Assembly (NCBI GenBank): GCA_006227015.1
Contig: SBGI01000148.1
Coordinates: 1 to 11,101, forward strand
Source: Gammaproteobacteria bacterium
Lineage (GTDB): Bacteria > Pseudomonadota > Gammaproteobacteria > Pseudomonadales > Porticoccaceae
Direction: 5' to 3'
Length of the DNA: 11,101 bases
The notes beneath the pieces are model-generated. The model did no database searches. It saw nothing but the letters and a program-made list of their open reading frames with translations, and was not told where the DNA came from. Positions within the stretch are counted from its first letter, which is position 1. Each line of letters opens with the position of its first letter. The position numbers and the translations under genes were made by a program. Shown piece after piece: positions 1 to 6,774 of this stretch.

Positions 1-92
1 CCATTGTTATATAGCCTAGCGCTCAGGTCCAATTGGAAAGTCACTTCATTGGCCTGATAAAGGGAAATTCCTCTGTGCCCGGACGGTTCTCT

Positions 93-1451
93 TCAAGCTG
101 GCTGTAGCGGCAGACGGATATCCACCTGCAATCCACCAGTTTCGCGGTTGGACAGTGTCAGAATGCCTCCCATGCTGGTGACGATATTCTGGGTAATGGA
201 CAGGCCCAGACCGACTCCCCCCGTTTCCAGGTTTCGGGATTGCTCCAGTCGATAGAAGGGCTGAACCACAGCCTGAATTTGATCCTCCGGAATGCCCGGG
301 CCAGAGTCGCTAATGGATACGACAAAATATTCATCCTCGCACCTTAACTCCAGGTCAGCTGATCCCGCGTATTTTATGGCATTGTCGATCACATTCTGCA
401 GACCCCTGCGCAGCACACTGGCCCGACATTTTAGTGAAACAGCCCCGCAGAAACGTTCATCACTGATCTGAAAACCTTCGTCGCGGAGGTCGTCACAGAG
501 GCTCTCAATCAGCGCCGTGATATTGACCATCCGCAACGGCTCGGTGGACTCGTACCCGCGAACGTAGGCCAGCACGGACTCGATCATCTGTTTCATGTCA
601 GTCACGACCCGCATCAGACCATTGCGCTCCTGATCGTTGCTGAGCATTTCCGCGCGCAGTTGCAGGCGTGTCGCCGCTGAACGCAGGTCATGTGAAATGG
701 CTGCCAGCATTTCCGTCTGTCCATGAACCATGCGCGCCAGACGGTTTTGCATACGGTTAAAAGCGTGAGCGGCCCGGGCGACTTCAGGTGGTCCTTTTTC
801 GTCCATTGGTGGGCTGTCGAGATTGACGCCAATGGTATCGGCAGCCTTGGCCAGGCGTTCCAGTGGAGCGGTGGCCTTGTTGATGAGAAACCAGGCCAGC
901 AGTAATGTCAGCAGTGCGACCAGCAGGAAATAGGGCAGTATCCTGTCTGTTAGCAGTGATCCACCCTCAGGCAGGATGGCATGAAAAATGATTTCCTCAC
1001 TGTCCGGGAAATTGACAAAAACCAGCACGTCAAAGCCCCTTGTATGAAGTTCCTTTAAGGCGAATTGCGGCAGGGCAAGGCTGCGCACGCAGATGCGTGC
1101 GTCGAGTCCGGGGATTTCACGAAACGACTGGTTGATGCGCGCGGACATGTGTTGCGAAAACTCGTTTTCCTGACAGGCGGCCTTATCAACGGAGACAACG
1201 CTCGGGAAAGTCGCGAGAAACTGTGTTTCGGCAGCAGCCAGTATCTCTTCACGATCCGGCTGGGGGAAACTGTTGGCCAGATTGACAATGCCGACGATGC
1301 GGTCGGCCATATCAGTGGCTTCGGTAAGCAGAATATTGTGTTCCCGGTTCCGCTCGAACAGTAACAGACTGACAGCCTGGAACAGGATAAAGACCACGCA
1401 GAGAATCAGCGTGGCCCGGGCTTTGAGTGAAAGTGTGGGGGTGCGGATCAC
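93..1451 (-). CDS. EnvZ-like sensor histidine kinase
   Basis: Membrane sensor kinase of 452 residues that should autophosphorylate and pass the phosphate to the regulator encoded just upstream. Seen: a first membrane helix (about 13-32), a periplasmic domain of about 140 residues with Cys93 and Cys121, a second helix (about 172-190), a HAMP-like linker (about 190-243), the H-box with His254 in ISHDLRSAATR, an N-box (Asn353 and Asn357 in NVIDNAIKYA), G1 (DSGPGIP from Asp382) and G2 (GGVGLGLSI, 411-419). Start is GTG; its GTGA overlaps the TGA stop of the regulator by 4 bp, so the two are translationally coupled. Odd: the H-box has Ser-Ala-Ala where EnvZ-type kinases have Thr-Pro-Leu, so the usual proline after the histidine is missing. 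The stimulus cannot be read from the sequence; the periplasmic domain is not one I recognise. Confidence 0.95.
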   Translation of the reverse strand: MIRTPTLSLKARATLILCVVFILFQAVSLLLFERNREHNILLTEATDMADRIVGIVNLANSFPQPDREEILAAAETQFLATFPSVVSVDKAACQENEFSQHMSARINQSFREIPGLDARICVRSLALPQFALKELHTRGFDVLVFVNFPDSEEIIFHAILPEGGSLLTDRILPYFLLVALLTLLLAWFLINKATAPLERLAKAADTIGVNLDSPPMDEKGPPEVARAAHAFNRMQNRLARMVHGQTEMLAAISHDLRSAATRLQLRAEMLSNDQERNGLMRVVTDMKQMIESVLAYVRGYESTEPLRMVNITALIESLCDDLRDEGFQISDERFCGAVSLKCRASVLRRGLQNVIDNAIKYAGSADLELRCEDEYFVVSISDSGPGIPEDQIQAVVQPFYRLEQSRNLETGGVGLGLSITQNIVTSMGGILTLSNRETGGLQVDIRLPLQPA

Positions 1452-2173
1452 GACTTCTCGACGGAGCAGGTGAAAATATAGCCCGTGCCCCAGGCAGTTT
1501 TAATGATCTCCGGGTGCTTCCCGTCATCTCCAAGCTTGCGCCGCAAGCGACTGACATGGATGTCGATGCTGCGGTCAAAGGGTGCGCTATTGCGGCCTTT
1601 GGTCAGGTCAAGCAGCCGATCGCGGGATAACGGCACACCGGGATTCTGTACAAATGCCAGCAGCAGGGCGGTCTCGCTGGTAGACAGCGGCGTGGCGGTG
1701 GATTCTTGGTCGTAGATTTCCATATGCGCCGGCACAAAGCGCCAGTTGGCAAAATGGATGGTGTTGAGGGACTGGCTTGTCTCGCTGCGCGTACGGCGCA
1801 ATACGGCCTTTATTCTGGCGATTAATTCGCGGCCCCCAAAGGGTTTCACGATGTAGTCGTCTGCACCCAGCTCCAGCCCCACCACCCGGTCGATTTCGCC
1901 ATCCTTGGCGGTCAGCATGATGATGGGCGGCATGCCCGGATCCGAACGTAGTTGTCGGCACAACTCGAAGCCATCGCGCTTGGGCAGCATGACATCCAGC
2001 AGTATCAGATCCGGCTTGTGTTCTGACAGTTGCGACATCATGTCGTCACCGTCCGCGGCAACGGCGGCGCCGTATCCTTCGGATGTCAACAGCCTGGAAA
2101 CCAGTTCCCGTATGTCCTCGTTATCGTCAACGATCAGGATGTTGGGTGAGGCCTGGATACTGTTTGTGTTCAT
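1448..2173 (-). CDS. OmpR-family response regulator
   Basis: DNA-binding response regulator of 241 residues, first gene of the two-component operon. The receiver domain (about 10-125) has the acidic pair Asp16/Asp17, the phosphorylation site Asp60 in LILLDVMLP, Thr88 in MLTAKD and Lys110 in VKPF. The output half (about 135-238) is an OmpR/PhoB winged helix, recognised by DIHVSRLRRKLGDDG and the closing TAWGTGYIF hairpin. Length is normal for the family. Start is ATG at 2173; the upstream ribosome site is weak. It is divergent from the Rap1a-like gene and the Mrp operon, across a gap of about 184 bp. Control of that operon, of itself, or of both is plausible from position only; targets cannot be read from the sequence. 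The family assignment is secure and the biological role is unknown. Confidence 0.95.
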   Translation of the reverse strand: MNTNSIQASPNILIVDDNEDIRELVSRLLTSEGYGAAVAADGDDMMSQLSEHKPDLILLDVMLPKRDGFELCRQLRSDPGMPPIIMLTAKDGEIDRVVGLELGADDYIVKPFGGRELIARIKAVLRRTRSETSQSLNTIHFANWRFVPAHMEIYDQESTATPLSTSETALLLAFVQNPGVPLSRDRLLDLTKGRNSAPFDRSIDIHVSRLRRKLGDDGKHPEIIKTAWGTGYIFTCSVEKS

Positions 2174-2211
2174 TGCTTCAGCTGACTGTGTCCGTTGTAG
2201 TTATTGTCCTT

Positions 2212-2227
2212 AACAGCAGGGGCTGTT
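2212..2227. promoter_or_regulatory. Inverted repeat in divergent intergenic region, possible operator
   Basis: A perfect 6-bp inverted repeat, AACAGC and GCTGTT, separated by four bases (AGGG). It lies 39 bp upstream of the response-regulator start, between the two divergent transcription units. It is short enough to arise by chance. OmpR-family regulators more often bind direct repeats, so it need not be the site of the neighbouring regulator. Confidence 0.25.
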
Positions 2228-2283
2228 GTTACCTTACACCAGAAAACCAGGCAGTACACGATAGGGATGTGGCGACACACTTT

Positions 2284-2313
2284 TTTACATTTTTCGTAAT
2301 ACTTTTCTGTAAT
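2284..2313 (+). promoter_or_regulatory. Sigma70-like promoter for Rap1a-like gene and perhaps the Mrp operon
   Basis: TTTACA (2284-2289) matches the -35 consensus at 5 of 6 positions. TGTAAT (2308-2313) matches the -10 consensus at 5 of 6, and the spacer is 18 bp. The area is AT-rich compared with the flanking genes. Transcription would begin about 35-40 nt before the GTG start at 2358. No better promoter was seen before mrpE, so this one may drive the whole plus-strand run. It is a consensus match only. Confidence 0.55.
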
Positions 2314-2357
2314 CAGGGTGAGAAAGTATCAGCATAACTATAACAAGTGGTGATCCT

Positions 2358-2801
2358 GTGCTGACTGTACTGAAAACCATAACTACACGCGGCCTTGTCG
2401 TTCTGATCCTGAGTGGCCTGCTGATATCCAAAGGGCGGACCATGGAAGCCATGACGGCCGAGATGCTGCTGTCAGTCTGCAAAGATGCAGGCGATCAAGC
2501 CGCTCCTGCAGCCAGACATATCTGTCATGGCTATATCAGGGGGTATCTGGATGCTGTCGGTGATTTGACGCTGGCACAACAGGCGGATGAATCCTTTCAA
2601 CAGCGGGCACTGAAGACCCGTGCCAGGGGGCAAATGATGCAGGATGGCGTGATGGTTCGGAGTCCATACTGCCTGCCTGAGGACCTGTCGGTCGGCGATG
2701 TTGTTAACAAGCTTGAACGTGAAGAGGCCACATCTGGGGCCAATGTTTCGGCGGCAGAACTGTTGTCGAGCGCATTAAAGAAACACTTTACCTGTCCCTA
2801 A
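2358..2801 (+). CDS. Exported Rap1a/Tai-family-like protein
   Basis: A 147-residue protein resembling the Rap1a/Tai family, whose best-known members are periplasmic immunity proteins against type VI amidase effectors; many members have no known job. Seen: a basic start and hydrophobic segment (about 11-24) acting as a signal peptide or anchor. Four cysteines follow: Cys41 (LLSVCKD), Cys56 (ICHGYIRGYLDAV), Cys105 (YCLPEDLS) and Cys146 (HFTCP). The C-HGYI-G--D and C-P patterns and the C-terminal Cys are typical of the family and suit two disulfides outside the cytoplasm. Start is GTG with GGTGA four bases upstream; an in-frame ATG at 2442 would remove the export signal and is less likely. The gene ends 67 bp before mrpE with no clear terminator between them, so co-transcription is possible. 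No effector or type VI gene is nearby, so an immunity role is not supported here. Confidence 0.75.
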   Translation: MLTVLKTITTRGLVVLILSGLLISKGRTMEAMTAEMLLSVCKDAGDQAAPAARHICHGYIRGYLDAVGDLTLAQQADESFQQRALKTRARGQMMQDGVMVRSPYCLPEDLSVGDVVNKLEREEATSGANVSAAELLSSALKKHFTCP

Positions 2802-2868
2802 GGACAGTATTTCAAATGGGGGCGCGTGCATTGCTAATGCCATCAGCTTTGTATTCAGGGTGGCTGTC

Positions 2869-3339
2869 ATGAAACACAGTTTCAGTCTGTTTTTTCTTCT
2901 GTTGTTACTCTGGCTGGGTAATTCTGGTCATTACACCCCTCTGCTTCTGGGTATTGGGGTGATGTCCTGCCTGTTTGTGATGTGGGTTGCCCAGCGCATG
3001 AATTTGGTCGATCACGAGTCACAGCCTTTGCACCTTGGCAGCGGCATATTCGGTTATCTGGCATGGCTCACCGCCAAGGTTGTGAGCAGTAATGTGGCCG
3101 TGGTAAGCCATATCTGGCGAGGCAACGGTTCCATCAGTCCCAGTGTCGCCCGCCTGTCATTGGGACAATCTTCTGACATGGGGCGGGTGATATACGCCAA
3201 CTCCATTACGTTGACACCGGGTACTGTAGCCATGGATATGGATGATGGCAGTGTGGTGGTACATGCCCTGACCAAGGACGGGATTCTTGAGCTTGAGGAA
3301 GGAGAGATGAACCGCCGGGTAACGGGGCTGGAGCAATAG
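2869..3339 (+). CDS. mrpE: Mrp-type Na+/H+ antiporter subunit E
   Basis: First gene of the antiporter operon, 156 residues. MrpE (MnhE, PhaE) is a small membrane subunit needed for stable assembly of the complex. Seen: two closely spaced N-terminal hydrophobic stretches (about 5-17 and 22-42), another near 58-80, then a soluble tail carrying the family motif YANSITLTPGTV (109-120), followed by VVVHAL and an acidic end. Length is normal for the family. I chose the ATG at 2869 because AGGGTGG lies five bases ahead of it; a GTG at 2860 in the same frame sits inside that ribosome site. Its stop codon touches the ATG of mrpF with no gap. Confidence 0.95.
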   Translation: MKHSFSLFFLLLLLWLGNSGHYTPLLLGIGVMSCLFVMWVAQRMNLVDHESQPLHLGSGIFGYLAWLTAKVVSSNVAVVSHIWRGNGSISPSVARLSLGQSSDMGRVIYANSITLTPGTVAMDMDDGSVVVHALTKDGILELEEGEMNRRVTGLEQ

Positions 3340-3612
3340 ATGCTAGCGGCAGCAGCGGTGGCATTGTTGGTCGTCATGGTGATAGCCCTGGTGCGAGCCA
3401 TGCTAGGCCCCACCATCTACGACCGGATACTGGCGGTGAATGTGTTTGGCACTAAAACCGTGCTACTGATTGCAGTGGTGGGGTTTCTGTTCGAGCGGCC
3501 GGATTTCCTGGATATCGCGTTGGTGTATGCGCTGATCAACTTTATCAGCGTTATCGGTGTCCTCCGCTACTTCGAGTACAGCGGTGGCAGACAGAAAGGC
3601 GCGAAGTCATGA
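3340..3612 (+). CDS. mrpF: Mrp-type antiporter subunit F
   Basis: A 90-residue protein with three membrane helices, matching MrpF (MnhF, PhaF), a core small subunit of the antiporter complex. Seen: GPTIYDRILAVN (23-34) at the end of helix 1, with the Asp28-Arg29 pair usual in the family, and FLDIALVYALINF (56-68) with Asp58 inside the membrane region. Length is typical. The ATG directly follows the TAG of mrpE, and the gene's own TGA overlaps the ATG of mrpG by ATGA, so translation of E, F and G is coupled. Confidence 0.95.
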   Translation: MLAAAAVALLVVMVIALVRAMLGPTIYDRILAVNVFGTKTVLLIAVVGFLFERPDFLDIALVYALINFISVIGVLRYFEYSGGRQKGAKS

Positions 3613-3929
3613 CAGCAATGCTGGCGGAGTGGTTGAGTGTGCCTTTGCTGGCACTGGGCATTTTTTTGATTGTGTCCGGAGGGGTGGGGTTACTGCGTTT
3701 CCCCGATATCTTCTGCCGCATGCATGCCGCGGGCGTTACCGAAACCCTGGCTTCGGGATTGATTCTACTGGGGCTCATGCTATTGGCCGGGTGGGGTATT
3801 GCGACCTTCAAGCTGCTACTAATTCTGCTGTTCCTTCTGATTACCAGCCCAACGGCCAGTCATGCTCTGGCCAAGGCGGCTCTCCATGGGGGAATGAAAG
3901 TGCACCCCGACGAAAAAGAAACAGTCTGA
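3609..3929 (+). CDS. mrpG: Mrp-type antiporter subunit G
   Basis: A 106-residue subunit with three membrane helices of the MrpG (MnhG, PhaG) family. Seen: GLLRFPDIFCRMHAAG (27-42), which contains the family signature RFPD-(5)-H, then TETLASGLILLG, and the closing LLITSPTASHALAKAA, a hallmark of MrpG C-termini. The ATG overlaps the mrpF stop by four bases. A gap of 24 nt with a strong ribosome site follows before the next subunit, the largest gap inside the early operon. Assignment is secure; the subunit's exact role within the complex is structural by family knowledge. Confidence 0.95.
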   Translation: MTAMLAEWLSVPLLALGIFLIVSGGVGLLRFPDIFCRMHAAGVTETLASGLILLGLMLLAGWGIATFKLLLILLFLLITSPTASHALAKAALHGGMKVHPDEKETV

Positions 3930-3953
3930 TACAAGAGCAAGAGGAGTGTTGGC

Positions 3954-4940
3954 ATAGAACTGTTACTGGATGTTGCGCTGCTGTTTCTGCTGGCTATTAC
4001 CGCATTGGCGATTGCACGGCTGCGCGATCTGTTTGCCGTGGTGATGCTGGCGGGCATTTACGGGCTGCTATCGGCCAGTTTCTTCGTTGCCGTGGATGCT
4101 GTAGATGTGGCCTTCACTGAGGCAGCGGTTGGAGCCGGTGTATTTCCGCTGCTGATGCTGACGGCATTGGCACTGGTGGGTCGCTATGAGCAGACTGCCA
4201 GCCGCAGGCCGCTCCTTTCGTTGCTGCTGGTATCTGTGACGGGCGCCATGCTTGTGCTCGGGACTCTGGATATGCCGGCATTTGGCTCAGCCGATGCTCC
4301 TGCGCACCAGCATGTGTCGGTTCGCTATATCGAAACATCCCCTGCAGAGATCGGTATTCCCAATATGGTGACGTCGGTTCTGGCAGATTACCGGGCCTAC
4401 GACACACTGGGTGAGGTAGTCGTTATCTTTACTGCGGCTATGGGTGTGTTGGGACTTCTGTCGGCCGCCAGCAGCAACACCGGGACTGTACAGGCGACCA
4501 TGCACGAGCACCGGGTGCTCAGGGTGGTCAGTAAAATGCTGATTCCACTAATTCTGTTGTTTGCGCTATACGTGCAGTTCCACGGTGAATATGGTCCGGG
4601 GGGTGGCTTCCAGGCTGGGGTGATCTTTGCTGCCGGCATTATTCTGTACGCCATGCTGTTTGGCTTGTCGAATACCCGGAAGATTATCCGGCCAGAGCTG
4701 TTACAGGTATTGGCAGCCTGTGGTGTGTTGATCTATGGCAGTGTCGGTGTTGTCAGCCTGCTAAGCGGTGGCAATTTTCTCGATTACAGCCACCTGCTGG
4801 CAGACCCGCTGGCAGGACGTCATTTGGGCATCATTGTGATTGAGCTGGGCGTGGGGGTTACCGTGGCCGCGGCGATGATCCTGATCTTCTATGCCTTCGC
4901 GAATATGACTGTGACGGATGAGGATTCCTCCCCATGTTGA
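3954..4940 (+). CDS. Mrp antiporter MrpA C-terminal/MrpB fusion, apparent ATA start
   Basis: A 328-residue membrane subunit that joins parts split between two proteins in classical Mrp systems. Residues 1-75 are the DUF4040/MbhD-like segment (motif DAVDVAFTEAAVGAG, 48-62). Residues about 85-175 match the MbhE-like end of MrpA (NMVTSVLADYRAYDTLGE, 137-154). Residues about 187-315 are MrpB (YGPGGGFQAG, 213-222, and GIIVIELGVGV, 292-302). There is no NuoL-like N-terminal part of MrpA. Start: frame and homology extend upstream to an ATA at 3954, seven bases after a strong GAGGAG site (3941-3946). No ATG, GTG or TTG exists in this frame between that site and the TTG at 4005. The TTG would cut 17 residues out of the first helix and has no ribosome site. 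The gene overlaps mrpC by 7 bp. Confidence 0.9.
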   Translation: MELLLDVALLFLLAITALAIARLRDLFAVVMLAGIYGLLSASFFVAVDAVDVAFTEAAVGAGVFPLLMLTALALVGRYEQTASRRPLLSLLLVSVTGAMLVLGTLDMPAFGSADAPAHQHVSVRYIETSPAEIGIPNMVTSVLADYRAYDTLGEVVVIFTAAMGVLGLLSAASSNTGTVQATMHEHRVLRVVSKMLIPLILLFALYVQFHGEYGPGGGFQAGVIFAAGIILYAMLFGLSNTRKIIRPELLQVLAACGVLIYGSVGVVSLLSGGNFLDYSHLLADPLAGRHLGIIVIELGVGVTVAAAMILIFYAFANMTVTDEDSSPC

Positions 4941-5284
4941 TGGAGCTGTATAACTATTGGGTGGTAATCCTGCTGATGATGACCGGTTTCTATATCGTCA
5001 TCGTGCAGGGCAACCTCATCAAGAAACTGATCGGACTTAACCTGTTTCAGACGTCGGTCTTCATTTTTTATATTAGCGTCGGCAAGGTCGCGGGTGGTAC
5101 CGCTCCCATTCAGGCCGAAGGCGTTGATGTCTATTCGAACCCCTTGCCACATGTGTTGATCCTGACAGCCATTGTGGTGGGTATTTCCACCACGGCGCTG
5201 GCGCTGGCACTTGTGATCCGTATTCGTAATGCCTATGGCTCTGTGGAAGAGGAAGAACTGCAGCAGAGGGACTTGCAGTGTTGA
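4934..5284 (+). CDS. mrpC: Mrp-type antiporter subunit C (NuoK-like)
   Basis: A 116-residue protein with three membrane helices, homologous to NuoK of complex I and to MrpC (MnhC, PhaC). Seen: the helix 2 region GNLIKKLIGLNLFQTSVFIF and the signature NPLPHVLILTAIVVG (69-83) before helix 3, followed by a charged tail, EEEELQQRD. Start is the ATG at 4934, with GAGG about ten bases upstream; a second in-frame ATG at 4940 would form a TGATG junction with the preceding stop and is also possible. The end overlaps the next gene by 7 bp. The subunit links the antiporter-like D subunits to the rest of the complex, by analogy with NuoK. Confidence 0.95.
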   Translation: MLMELYNYWVVILLMMTGFYIVIVQGNLIKKLIGLNLFQTSVFIFYISVGKVAGGTAPIQAEGVDVYSNPLPHVLILTAIVVGISTTALALALVIRIRNAYGSVEEEELQQRDLQC

Positions 5285-6774
5285 CGCATTTGCCCGTCTT
5301 GCAGGTGGTGGTGCCGTTGCTGGCGGCACCCGCATGCCTTTTGCTGGATCGCGCCCGTCTGGCATGGCTTTTTGCACTGCTGGCCAGTGCGGTTTCTCTG
5401 GTGATCAGCGCCCTGTTGCTGTATCAGGTTAATCAGCACGGGACACTGGTCTATGCCCTGGGTGGTTGGGATGCCCCCTGGGGTATCGAGTATCGGATAG
5501 ACCTCCTTGCGGCCTATGTTCTGTTGGTCGTAAGCGGAATAGCCACGCTTGTTATTGCAGCGGCGGGTCAGGGCATAGCCCTGGAAATTCCCATAGAGCG
5601 GCAGCCGGTTTTCTATGTGATCTACCTGCTCTGTCTGGCGGGCCTGCTGGGGATTGTAGCCACCGGGGACATCTTTAACGTGTTTGTCTTCCTGGAGATA
5701 TCTTCTCTGGCAACCTACGCCTTGATTGCCCATGGTCATGACCGGCGTGCCTTGTGGGCGTCCTACCAGTACCTGATTGTCGGCACCATCGGTGCCACGT
5801 TTATCCTGATTGGCATCGGCTTTCTCTACAGTCTTACCGGTACCCTGAATATGCAGGATCTGGCCCAGCGGCTACCGGAAACTGACAGCATCCGCACAGC
5901 CTATACGGCATTTGCCTTCATCGTGGTGGGTATCTGCCTGAAGCTGGCGCTGTTTCCTCTGCACCTTTGGCTGCCCAATGCCTACGCCTATGCGCCGTCG
6001 CTGGTCACAGCATTCCTGGCAGCCACAGCGACAAAAGTGGCGGTGTACCTGCTGATCCGGGTGCATTTCTCCGTATTTGGTGAGCACTTCGTGTCATCGG
6101 TCCTACCGCTGCACAGCATCCTTATCACACTGGGGCTGGTCGGTGTTTTTGTCGCCTCCCTGGTTGCCATTTTCCAGACCAACATCAAACGGCTGTTTGC
6201 CTATTCGAGCATTGCCCAGATCGGCTACATGATTGTTGGTATAGGATTCGGTACGGCAGTCGGCGTGCAGGCCACTCTTTTGCACCTGTTCAACCATGCG
6301 CTGATGAAAGGCGCTCTGTTTATGGCCCTGGCGGCCGTAGTTTACCGAGTGGGTAATGCTGATATCTCTGCCTTCAGAGGGCTGGGCCGAAGGATGCCCT
6401 GGACCATGGCGGCCATTGTTATCGGTGGATTGAGCCTGATTGGCATGCCGCTGACAGTGGGATTTGTCAGCAAGTGGTATCTGGTTCTGGCGGCCATTGA
6501 AGCGGGAATGTGGCCAATTGCCCTGCTGATTCTGGCTGGCTCCATTCTTGCTGTAGTGTATGTCTGGCGCCTGGTGGAAACAGCATATTTTCAGGATGGG
6601 GAAGACCATCTGCCAGAGGTGCAGGGCACGGTGGCCAGTCGTGAAGCTCCCTTGGCGTTACTTATTCCTACCTGGCTGCTGGTGGTGGTGAATATTTATC
6701 TCGGTATTGATACGCGCCTGACCGTGGGTACTAGCGGTGCGGTGGCTAGCGCCCTGTTGGGGGGTGGCCAGTGA
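5278..6774 (+). CDS. mrpD: Mrp-type antiporter subunit D (first of three)
   Basis: A 498-residue antiporter-like subunit of the NuoL/M/N-MrpA/D family, with about 14 membrane helices. It should carry a proton path coupled to cation exchange. Conserved residues seen: helix 5 Glu140 (FLEISSLATYALIA), helix 7 Lys222 (ICLKLALFPLHLWLP), helix 8 Lys253 (ATKVAVYLL), His336 and His340 with Lys344 (LLHLFNHALMKGALF), and helix 12 Lys399 (GFVSKWYLV). All the core charged positions are intact. Start is GTG with AGAGGGA six bases upstream; a TTG one codon later is an alternative. It overlaps mrpC by 7 bp, and its TGA overlaps the following GTG by four bases. Length matches ordinary MrpD. Confidence 0.95.
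   Translation: MLTHLPVLQVVVPLLAAPACLLLDRARLAWLFALLASAVSLVISALLLYQVNQHGTLVYALGGWDAPWGIEYRIDLLAAYVLLVVSGIATLVIAAAGQGIALEIPIERQPVFYVIYLLCLAGLLGIVATGDIFNVFVFLEISSLATYALIAHGHDRRALWASYQYLIVGTIGATFILIGIGFLYSLTGTLNMQDLAQRLPETDSIRTAYTAFAFIVVGICLKLALFPLHLWLPNAYAYAPSLVTAFLAATATKVAVYLLIRVHFSVFGEHFVSSVLPLHSILITLGLVGVFVASLVAIFQTNIKRLFAYSSIAQIGYMIVGIGFGTAVGVQATLLHLFNHALMKGALFMALAAVVYRVGNADISAFRGLGRRMPWTMAAIVIGGLSLIGMPLTVGFVSKWYLVLAAIEAGMWPIALLILAGSILAVVYVWRLVETAYFQDGEDHLPEVQGTVASREAPLALLIPTWLLVVVNIYLGIDTRLTVGTSGAVASALLGGGQ

Noticed and set aside
2296..2313. GTAAT repeated at 2296 and 2309 as a response-regulator direct repeat
   Set aside because: The spacing is 13 bp rather than the 10-11 bp usual for OmpR-family sites, and the second copy is part of the -10 element in an AT-rich stretch.
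2829..2841. GCATT-GCT-AATGC hairpin before mrpE as a terminator
   Set aside because: The stem has only five AT-containing pairs, the loop is three bases and no T run follows.
3557..4120. A 187-codon plus-strand open frame across mrpF, mrpG and the start of the A/B fusion gene
   Set aside because: Its translation has no membrane character or recognisable motif and it lies over three well-supported Mrp genes in other frames; it is a shadow frame.
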